The notes beneath the pieces are model-generated. The model made no database searches. It saw only the letters and a program-made list of their open reading frames with translations, and was not told the origin of the DNA. Both the position numbers and the translations under genes were made by a program. From an uncultured Bacteroidales bacterium (GTDB taxonomy: Bacteria; Bacteroidota; Bacteroidia; Bacteroidales; UBA932): a DNA stretch of 13,534 bases. Positions 7,670-13,534 of the stretch are shown piece after piece (within the stretch, counting starts at the first letter, position 1; each line of letters starts with the position of its first letter). Location of the stretch: the NCBI GenBank assembly GCA_946627685.1, contig CAMOVV010000009.1, positions 1 through 13,534 on the forward strand, in the 5' to 3' direction.

Positions 7670-8455
7670 TTACTTCCTGTAGTACCAGAAGGCCAGGTTG
7701 GAGAATATCCAGCCGAGCTGCAGCCCTGACTGTACAAAGGTCATGATGGCTTCCCCTGTGGGATTCAGGCTGCGGCCACGGGGCTTCAGATACACTATGT
7801 CGTTCTGCTTAAGGTAGAAGACGGGAGAATCGAAGAGGTCCTTGCTCTGAAGGTTCACGGTGTAGGCCGTGTGCTGTCCCCCTTCCGTGCGGATGACCAT
7901 GACATCCTTGATTTTCTGCATCTTTCCATCCACTCCTCCGTTGCTGGCCAGTACCTGCAGGAGGTTGATGTTGTCTTCCTTGACATTCATCACGTTGTTG
8001 CCGGAGCTTCCGATGATGGTGATGCGGAAATTGCCCATGGAAGCCTTCACGATGGGCTCCTTGATATATCCGCTCTCCTTGATTCTCTGGGCTACAAGCT
8101 GTTCGCACTGGCGGAGGGTGAGGCCTTCCACCTTGATACGGCCGAGCACGGGGAACTCAATCTGGCCGTTGTTGTCCACGGGATACCCAAGTTCCGAGGC
8201 CCCCGCGGAAGTGGCGGACACACCGTCGCTGAAGGGCGCCGACAGCACGGGATTTTCACTCATTACCTTGATGTTCAGCCTGTCACCCCTTTGAATCTTC
8301 AGTTCGGGAACGGACTGGGCTGCATAGGGGTTGTTGTACTCCATGTCTTTGAGCAGCGTCGTTGTGGAAGGCGTGGCGCAGCCGACGAGCATCGCCCCTG
8401 CAAGGGCAGGGACAATCAGCAGTTTGATAAAGTCTTTCATTCTATGATTTTTCAT
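7670..8455 (-). CDS. wza: Wza-like polysaccharide export lipoprotein
   Basis: This 261-residue outer-membrane lipoprotein should form the export channel and pair with the Wzc-like protein encoded just downstream. A lipoprotein signal peptide is clear: a charged start, the hydrophobic LLIVPALAGAM and the lipobox LVGC with acylated C26. The Poly_export domain spans about residues 50-138 (PELKIQRGDRLNIKV, then FPVLGRIKVEGLTL, 101-114). An SLBB-like domain follows at about 142-226 (FRITIIGS, INLLQVLASNGGV, NDIVYLKP). The C-terminal helix at about 233-255 is hydrophobic and could be the membrane-crossing element, as in Wza. It is shorter than E. coli Wza, which has more SLBB domains, but normal for Bacteroidetes. 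An ATG at 8440 would start 1 nt after the upstream stop, putting the lipobox Cys at 21, and is about as likely as 8455. Confidence 0.93.
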   Translation of the reverse strand: MKNHRMKDFIKLLIVPALAGAMLVGCATPSTTTLLKDMEYNNPYAAQSVPELKIQRGDRLNIKVMSENPVLSAPFSDGVSATSAGASELGYPVDNNGQIEFPVLGRIKVEGLTLRQCEQLVAQRIKESGYIKEPIVKASMGNFRITIIGSSGNNVMNVKEDNINLLQVLASNGGVDGKMQKIKDVMVIRTEGGQHTAYTVNLQSKDLFDSPVFYLKQNDIVYLKPRGRSLNPTGEAIMTFVQSGLQLGWIFSNLAFWYYRK

Positions 8456-9626
8456 TCTTGTCTTGCTTAAGCAAATAAAAATACAAGTTTAACACTTTTT
8501 CTGTCATTTTCGGCAAAGTGAACAAAGAATTAAAGCGTTCAAGGGCCGATTTTCCCAGTTTTTCTTTCTCCGAGGGGTTTTCGCATATTTTCCGGAGCGC
8601 TTCCGCGAGGCCTTCCGGGTCGCAGGGCTCCACATTGTACCCGGACACTCCGTCAGCATTTACCCAGGACACGCCGGACCCGGGTATCCTGGTGGCAATC
8701 ACGGGTTTGCCGCATGACATGGCCTCAATCTGGACTATGCCGAAAGCCTCTGTCTTCATTACGCTGGGAAGGACGAAAACGTCGCAGGCTCCGAACCAGG
8801 AAGGCATATCCTCGTCGGGAACGTAGCCGAGAAAGGTCACTTTGTCCGTCACTCCGCATTCCCTGGCCTGGGACTTAAGCTGCTCTTCCAGAGGTCCTTT
8901 TCCCCCGATGACGAGGTGGTAGGAGTCGTCCAGGGAGGCCATAGCCTGGATGAGATAGGAATATCCCTTGTAGGGGACGAGGCGTCCGACGGAGAGTATC
9001 AGGTGTTTGCCGGGGTAGCGGGAGCGCATCTCTCCGACCGCCTGAGCGTCGGGAAGGACGGGGGCTATTCCGATGGGAACGCTGGAGCATTTGTCCTTGA
9101 ACATTTTGAGATGCTCCGACCCCTCGATGTAGGCAGGGGTGGTGCAGACCACGGCGTCGGCCCTTCGAAGGAGCCAGTTCTGGATTGGCCTGTAGAGGCG
9201 GAAGAAAGTCTTCTGCGAAATGATGTCGGAGTGCCAGTGAAGGACCACGCGGCCCTTGAATCCTGACAGGAGCAGGGCCAGGGCTGCCATCGGGTCGGGA
9301 TGGTGGACGTGAATAAGGTCGTACTCGTCCTTGTGGGCGCGGAGGTAGCGAATCATCGCCGGGGAAATCATCGTTCCGGCGGCCTTGGCAAGGGATTTCG
9401 TGCAGAGGACCCGGCCAAGGGGATTGAGCTGCAGGAGCGCGGTGAGGCCTTTCCCCGCTTCAGCCACGAAGGGCAGGTCTTTCTTGTCAACGGAGTCTTT
9501 TCCCGACATCGCGCACAGCATGTCGCACCGGGTGCCGGAGGATGAAAGGCCCGTGGTGAGGTCCAACATCACTTTTTCAACTCCGCCCCTGATGGGGTAG
9601 AATTTTCCGAGCTGGAGAATTTTCAT
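8442..9626 (-). CDS. GT4-family glycosyltransferase (GT-B fold)
   Basis: This 394-residue retaining glycosyltransferase is predicted to add a sugar to the lipid-linked repeat unit. The N-terminal domain opens with MKILQLGKFYPIRGGVEKVM, whose GGVEK (residues 14-18) is the glycine-rich loop. IHVHHPDP (105-112) and LHWHSD (129-134) are typical of mannosyl-, glucosyl- and rhamnosyl-transferases of this family. The donor domain begins with SVGRLVPYKGYSYLI (212-226), including R215 and K220, and carries the E-x7-E motif at EAFGIVQIEAM (E293 and E301). The start overlaps the previous stop by 4 nt (ATGA). Its last codons are AT-rich and overlap the export lipoprotein start by up to 14 nt. Family is certain; the sugar is not. 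Confidence 0.94.
   Translation of the reverse strand: MKILQLGKFYPIRGGVEKVMLDLTTGLSSSGTRCDMLCAMSGKDSVDKKDLPFVAEAGKGLTALLQLNPLGRVLCTKSLAKAAGTMISPAMIRYLRAHKDEYDLIHVHHPDPMAALALLLSGFKGRVVLHWHSDIISQKTFFRLYRPIQNWLLRRADAVVCTTPAYIEGSEHLKMFKDKCSSVPIGIAPVLPDAQAVGEMRSRYPGKHLILSVGRLVPYKGYSYLIQAMASLDDSYHLVIGGKGPLEEQLKSQARECGVTDKVTFLGYVPDEDMPSWFGACDVFVLPSVMKTEAFGIVQIEAMSCGKPVIATRIPGSGVSWVNADGVSGYNVEPCDPEGLAEALRKICENPSEKEKLGKSALERFNSLFTLPKMTEKVLNLYFYLLKQDKNEKS
8463..8517 (-). promoter_or_regulatory. possible internal promoter before the export genes
   Basis: On the minus strand TTTG (8514-8517) is followed after 22 nt by TAAACTTG (8484-8491), one mismatch from the Bacteroidetes -7 box TAnnTTTG; the spacing is near the upper end of the usual range. 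A perfect 12-bp palindrome, TTGCTTAAGCAA, lies downstream at 8463-8474. The segment is distinctly AT-rich compared with its surroundings. It lies inside the end of the upstream glycosyltransferase gene, so it may be only codon content. Confidence 0.22.
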
Positions 9627-10744
9627 TTTTCAGGAGGGATTAGAATATTAAAAAGTTCATCCCAGGAGCCTGCGTACGGGGCTCCGGGAGTAACGGGAGG
9701 GACAGGGGAGAGGGTGTCAGCTTTTCCTTCAAGGACTTCAAGCATCATTTCAGCGAGGGCGTGTTCGTCCGTGGGAGGGAAAAATCCGGCCTTGGAGGCT
9801 CCTGAAGCCGTTTCCCGGGCATAGGGGAGGTCGGCCAGGAGGAGGGGTTTGCCCGTTGGGGCGAATTCCGATATCGGCAGGCCCCAGGTCTCTATCCTTG
9901 AGGGAAATACAAGGCAGGATGCCTTTCCGTACCATCCGGAGAGTTCATCCTTGGCCATGAATCCGTGGAAATCTATGGATGCCACGTCTTTGAAGGTATC
10001 GCGTAGCCAGCGGGAGTATTTGTTCTCTTCGCCGCTGATGGTGAGGACGGTGCGGAATCGCCCCTTGCCCACCTTTTCCTCCAGGATACGGCTCGCCCTG
10101 CAGAGGGTTTCGAAATTCTTGTGGCAGTCGGCCGTGGCGGGATAGAGGAAGACTGTCTCCTGAATGTCGGAGGGGCTTCCGGCCGCGGGGAAGGGAGGAA
10201 AATGAGGGGGACAGACGACGATTTTTTCCTTCGGGAAGCCTATTAGCCGGGATAGGGAATCCCTCATCCACTGCTGCTGCACGACGAGAAAGTTGTTCCT
10301 GTGGACTCCTGTACTGTAGGCGTAGCGGGTCAGTTTCGAGAAAAGGGCTATCTTCAAATCCATCCTCACGTCCTGCCATGTGGCTTTCATGAAGGGGAAG
10401 GAAGTATGGCAATATACCGCCTGCCTGCGGGCCTGGACGCGGGGTGTGGTGTCGTGGAGGGAAAACCATAGGTCGACTTCCCTGGGGAAGGAACGGGAAA
10501 TTTTCCCGAGGGTGAAGTACTCGCACAGGAGCCTCCGTCCCCAGCCCTTTATGCTCCAAGGAATCTCTATATACTCGATGCCGGGATAGTCGCAAAGGGC
10601 GCGGTCGTGTACTATCGCCGTCACCCTGAAGCGCCCACCTTGGCCGGAAAGATATGAAAGGCACTCGCGGAGGACGGTGAGGGTGCCGCCCTTTCGGATG
10701 TTCACGGCCGAAATGACTATATGTTTTCGAACAGTTCCGTCCAT
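9623..10744 (-). CDS. GT4-like glycosyltransferase
   Basis: This 373-residue protein has the GT-B layout but is more diverged than its neighbours. The N-terminus has VNIRKGGTLTVL (residues 14-25), a glycine-rich loop fitting the acceptor domain. The donor domain shows YPATADCHKNFETL (201-214), with HKN in the place usually held by the Arg-Lys phosphate-binding pair, and the E-x7-E motif at ETWGLPISEFA (E285 and E293). The HKN form is familiar from mannosyl- and fucosyl-transferase-like GT4 enzymes. The ATG at 10744 overlaps the preceding gene by 28 nt; the longer upstream frame is read across that gene and has no glycosyltransferase features. No membrane span is apparent. It is probably another sugar-adding step of repeat-unit assembly. 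Confidence 0.9.
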   Translation of the reverse strand: MDGTVRKHIVISAVNIRKGGTLTVLRECLSYLSGQGGRFRVTAIVHDRALCDYPGIEYIEIPWSIKGWGRRLLCEYFTLGKISRSFPREVDLWFSLHDTTPRVQARRQAVYCHTSFPFMKATWQDVRMDLKIALFSKLTRYAYSTGVHRNNFLVVQQQWMRDSLSRLIGFPKEKIVVCPPHFPPFPAAGSPSDIQETVFLYPATADCHKNFETLCRASRILEEKVGKGRFRTVLTISGEENKYSRWLRDTFKDVASIDFHGFMAKDELSGWYGKASCLVFPSRIETWGLPISEFAPTGKPLLLADLPYARETASGASKAGFFPPTDEHALAEMMLEVLEGKADTLSPVPPVTPGAPYAGSWDELFNILIPPEK

Positions 10745-11844
10745 TGCTTCATTATCTTTTCCTTGTCCCAGCGGCGTGAATTTTCCCTTGCGGTCCTTCC
10801 CATCGAAGACAGGAGGTCCTTTTCGCCGATAAGCTTCAGCAGCTTTTCCGCCAGGGCCGGAACGTCCCCCTCTTTCACGAGGAAGCCGTCCTTCCCGTCG
10901 GTCACCACGTCGGAGGGACCGCACTTGCAGTCGAAGGATACGATGGGAAGTCCCCATCCCTGGGCCTCCAGAAGAACCATCGGGAGCCCTTCGTAGCGGG
11001 AACTGAGGGCATATATCGAGGAGGCGGCGTAGAGGGAACCGGTCTCCTTCCTCGCCCCGAGGATATCCACCGACGAGGCAAGTCCCTCTTCGTCAGTCAG
11101 TTTCTGCAGGCTTTCCATATCCTCTCCTCCTCCGGCGAGGACCAGTTTCCACCCTTCGGAGGCGGGAGATTCTTTCACGATTTTCCAGGCTTCGATGAGC
11201 CGGTCGAACCCTTTCTGGTAGCAGAACCTTCCCACTCCAAGCACAGTCTTTGAATCCAGGCGGGACGGCTCCTGCGGCAATTCCCCGATGAAATTGGGGA
11301 TGCACACCCCGTTTTCCGGCCTTCCCCAATATCCGAGGTCCTCGCGGGTGAGGGTGACGAAACGGTCGAACCTCCGCACTATCCTTCCATCCCTTCGGGA
11401 AAGGAACCTGTCGGCGAGGGACCATAGCCCCTTCCTTCCGTACTGCAGCCTTTTGAAACGGGAAAAATGCACTTCCAGCACCTTCCGACTCCCATCTTTG
11501 ATGCGGGGAAGGAAACCTTCGTCTCCGCAGAACATCGACACGGTCACATCCGGCCTTTCCTTCATCAGAAGCGCTTTCAGTCTCTTTTTGTGGCGTAACC
11601 TCTTCAGCGGCAGGCCGGCCAGCTTTGAAATGAAGGGGCCGCCGTTGTTCCTTTCGTATCCGATTCCGAGGTCGGCCCTTTTCACGTTTCCGTGGAGGGG
11701 AAAGGCGTCGGGCCGGCCCTCCTGCTCGGTGGTGACTATGGTGACGTCATGCCCCGCGCCGGCAAGGAAGTTTGCCTTGTCAGTCAGGATGCGCTCCATT
11801 CCCGCTGGGCGGTAAAGACCTGCTATCGTGTAGATTATCTTCAT
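10717..11844 (-). CDS. GT4-family glycosyltransferase (GT-B fold)
   Basis: This 375-residue glycosyltransferase begins MKIIYTIAGLYRPAGMERIL, in which PAGMERIL (residues 13-20) is the acceptor-side loop of a group often annotated as N-acetylgalactosamine- or galactosyl-transferases. The donor domain has GVGRFCYQKGFDRLI (203-217, R206 and K211), the E-x7-E motif at EGLPMVLLEAQ (E285 and E293), and CKCGPSD (307-313). The last stretch corresponds to the GPSE/GPSD motif seen in that same group, a weak hint of the donor type. The ATG overlaps the previous stop by 4 nt (ATGA). The frame extends 30 codons upstream, but those codons lie within the preceding gene and show no family similarity. Length is normal. 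Confidence 0.93.
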   Translation of the reverse strand: MKIIYTIAGLYRPAGMERILTDKANFLAGAGHDVTIVTTEQEGRPDAFPLHGNVKRADLGIGYERNNGGPFISKLAGLPLKRLRHKKRLKALLMKERPDVTVSMFCGDEGFLPRIKDGSRKVLEVHFSRFKRLQYGRKGLWSLADRFLSRRDGRIVRRFDRFVTLTREDLGYWGRPENGVCIPNFIGELPQEPSRLDSKTVLGVGRFCYQKGFDRLIEAWKIVKESPASEGWKLVLAGGGEDMESLQKLTDEEGLASSVDILGARKETGSLYAASSIYALSSRYEGLPMVLLEAQGWGLPIVSFDCKCGPSDVVTDGKDGFLVKEGDVPALAEKLLKLIGEKDLLSSMGRTARENSRRWDKEKIMKQWTELFENI

Positions 11845-12809
11845 TTGCGAAGCCTTATCAAAAGGCCGTAGAAGACCTTGTCTATGAGGAAGGAGTACAG
11901 CCGCACGAGGGGCCAGAGCCCGCAGGCGGCCCACTGCTGGACCATCCTCGTCCGCCGGGGCTGGAAGACGTTACGGCTTATCCATGCGTTGCTTTCCGGG
12001 AACCATTCCTTCCAGAGCCTGTACTGCGAGCCGTCCCCGGAAAAAAGGAAGGGCAGCTTCGCGTTCAATTTGAAAAAGGCCCTGAACTCTTCAGGGACCC
12101 CTTCCAGCAGGGGCATTATCCTGTCTATGTTGAAGCGGATGTCTTCCAGGTGCCTTTGAGAGAATGTGTTGGAAAAGGCGTTGGAGTTCAGTTTAACATA
12201 GTGGTAGAGGGCCTTTGGCACGTGAACCGCCTTGACGGCTTTGGCCGCTACGGCGATGATGGTCATGTCCTCTCCCATGGAATGACCCTCCGGGAAGGAT
12301 ATCCCTTCGTACAACTCCCTTTTTATGAGTTTGTTCCACACATTGTACTTCATCGCTCCGGCGAGGAATCCCTGCTCCAGCATGTCTTTGGCGCGGGTGT
12401 AGCCGGGATTGGACATATAGCGGCGCCTGTCCCCGTAGTCCAGCCAGAAATCGCAGTAGGCTATGTCGGCATCGGCCGCAGCTGCAGCCGCGTACATTTC
12501 CTCAATGAAATCATGCTCCGGCCAGTCGTCGGAATCGCAGTGCCAGACATATTCTCCGCAGGCCTCGGCCAGACCCGTATTGCGGGCTGCGGGAAGGCCC
12601 TTGTTCGTCTCGTGTACGAGGAATTTTACCGTCCTGTCCGGAAACCTTTCCGTCACCCGACTTATGATGTCCATGCTCCCGTCGGGAGAGGCGTCGTCCA
12701 CGAAGATGAACTCGGCGTCCTCGAAACTCTGCTGCATGAGGGCCTCGGCGCACCTTCCGGCGAAGGCCTCCACCTTGTAAACGGGCACTATTACCGATAC
12801 CTTAGGCAT
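11841..12809 (-). CDS. GT2-family glycosyltransferase
   Basis: This 322-residue GT-A enzyme starts with MPKVSVIVPVYKVEAF, the standard N-terminus of the family. Nucleotide binding is shown by FVDDASPDGSMDI (D38-D39), the NKGLPAARNTGL stretch (residues 69-80) is the usual acceptor-side element, and CDSDDW (91-96) is the metal-binding DxD. GEDM (179-182) probably holds the catalytic base. After residue 285 the helices are basic with hydrophobic patches (LWPLVRLYSFLID) and may rest on the membrane. An ATG ten codons upstream (12839) is in frame but adds nothing conserved. The chosen start overlaps the polymerase gene by 8 nt. It is likely the first or an early sugar transfer after the missing initiating transferase, but the order of action cannot be read from gene order. 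Confidence 0.92.
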   Translation of the reverse strand: MPKVSVIVPVYKVEAFAGRCAEALMQQSFEDAEFIFVDDASPDGSMDIISRVTERFPDRTVKFLVHETNKGLPAARNTGLAEACGEYVWHCDSDDWPEHDFIEEMYAAAAAADADIAYCDFWLDYGDRRRYMSNPGYTRAKDMLEQGFLAGAMKYNVWNKLIKRELYEGISFPEGHSMGEDMTIIAVAAKAVKAVHVPKALYHYVKLNSNAFSNTFSQRHLEDIRFNIDRIMPLLEGVPEEFRAFFKLNAKLPFLFSGDGSQYRLWKEWFPESNAWISRNVFQPRRTRMVQQWAACGLWPLVRLYSFLIDKVFYGLLIRLRK

Positions 12810-13534
12810 GGTCTGGAATTGTTTCGACGGATTCGTCATCCCCGTATTGCATCGAGGCGGCCCCGAGGAAGAGGGCGAAGAAGGGGAGTATGTCGGTGGA
12901 AACTTTCAGCCACACGGAAAGGCCCACCAACAGGGCCAGGAAAAAGAGCAGTCCCTCCTTCCTGAAATGCTTGATACAGACTATGGCTGAATATATTATG
13001 ACCCCCATCATGGGGATGAGGCCGATGATGCCGAAGTAGAAGATGAACCTCAGGTATCCGATGTCCGTACCCATGTAGAAACCCTGGTCCGTGGCGTCTC
13101 CGAGGTAGTTCTCGTCATATCGGGAGTTCAGGAAATAGCCGTCCCCTATCACCCAGGTGTGCACCGTCTCCGGCCAAACTATCATTGTTTCAAGCCTTTC
13201 AGTGGAGTTCGTGGTCCACTCTCCTTCTTCCACGTAGGAGAAGAAGCCTTCGAAGGCGAAGCGGAACATTTCCTTTGCCTTTGGGCTTGTGTTATAAAGA
13301 GTTATGCTGACAATCAACCCGGCCGTCAAAAGCAGGAGCCAGCTGGCCACTGATGCTCCCTTGCTCCCGGTCCCCGGCTCTTCCGAACTGAAGAAAAGGC
13401 TCAGGAGGATGATTCCTCCTCCGATGGCCGCTCCCACCGTTGTGGTGCGGGCTATCATATTGCCTGCCACCGATATGAAAAGGAAGGAAACAATGTAGGC
13501 GATGCGCCTTCCCGGGGCGAGGGGTTGCTTGATT
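12802..13534 (-). CDS. Wzy polymerase / O-antigen ligase-like membrane protein (5' end beyond window)
   Basis: Only the C-terminal 243 residues are present; the frame is open to the right edge, and the GTG at 13470 is an internal codon. The visible part has a membrane span with an Arg-Thr-rich start (MIARTTTVGAAIGGG), a second span (SWLLLLTAGLIVSITLY), a soluble loop of about 90 residues, and further hydrophobic segments from FIFYFGIIGLIPMMGVIIY to the LPFFALFLGAASMQYG end. The loop contains WVIGDGYF and DQGFYMGTDIGYLRF, the pattern found in the large periplasmic loop of Wzy and WaaL-type proteins of Bacteroidetes. Beside a flippase and glycosyltransferases it is most likely the repeat-unit polymerase. 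A ligase role cannot be excluded without the N-terminus. It ends in TAA and overlaps the next gene by 8 nt. Confidence 0.82.
   Translation of the reverse strand, partial: IKQPLAPGRRIAYIVSFLFISVAGNMIARTTTVGAAIGGGIILLSLFFSSEEPGTGSKGASVASWLLLLTAGLIVSITLYNTSPKAKEMFRFAFEGFFSYVEEGEWTTNSTERLETMIVWPETVHTWVIGDGYFLNSRYDENYLGDATDQGFYMGTDIGYLRFIFYFGIIGLIPMMGVIIYSAIVCIKHFRKEGLLFFLALLVGLSVWLKVSTDILPFFALFLGAASMQYGDDESVETIPDHA

Noticed and set aside
13470..13470. A GTG that could start the polymerase-like gene at 13470.
   Set aside because: The frame stays open for 21 more codons to the edge and codes for hydrophobic sequence continuous with a membrane span, so the gene begins outside the window.
1..13534. 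Possible mobile elements, CRISPR arrays, tRNA genes or phase-variable invertible promoters.
   Set aside because: No transposase, spaced direct repeats, cloverleaf-like sequence or inverted repeats flanking a promoter were seen; nearly every base is accounted for by the thirteen coding genes.

Overview
The window is a stretch of a surface-polysaccharide (capsule or exopolysaccharide) locus from a fairly GC-rich member of the Bacteroidetes, most likely the Bacteroidales. The lineage call rests on three things: the flippase matches the family usual in Bacteroides relatives, a short Wza-like lipoprotein is followed by a fused Wzc-like kinase, and most starts lack Shine-Dalgarno sites. The genus is not fixed. 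By eye the GC content looks well above that of Bacteroides itself, so an Alistipes-like or related high-GC lineage is plausible.

All thirteen genes lie on the minus strand and are read from the right edge to the left. In transcription order they are: the C-terminal part of a Wzy/O-antigen-ligase-type membrane protein (right edge), a GT2 glycosyltransferase, three GT4-type glycosyltransferases, the Wza-like export lipoprotein, the Wzc-like chain-length regulator/tyrosine kinase, a small HAD hydrolase, a PqqD-like protein, a PF14907-type nucleotidyltransferase, another GT4, another GT2, and a Wzx flippase that runs off the left edge. Every junction lies between a 28-nt overlap and a 19-nt gap, so the window looks like one polycistronic unit. 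No intergenic stretch is longer than 19 bases, and there is no RNA gene, CRISPR array, insertion sequence or clear terminator.

The genes fit a Wzx/Wzy-dependent pathway. Six glycosyltransferases would build the lipid-linked repeat unit on the cytoplasmic side, Wzx would flip it, Wzy would polymerise it, Wzc would control chain length, and Wza would take the polymer through the outer membrane. No sugar-nucleotide synthesis gene and no initiating phosphoglycosyltransferase is present, so these must lie elsewhere.

The least explained part is the block at 3561-5364: a Gly-Tyr tail on Wzc, then a HAD hydrolase with a basic tail, a PqqD-like (RRE-type) protein and a stand-alone nucleotidyltransferase, with no kinase, radical SAM enzyme or precursor peptide visible beside them.
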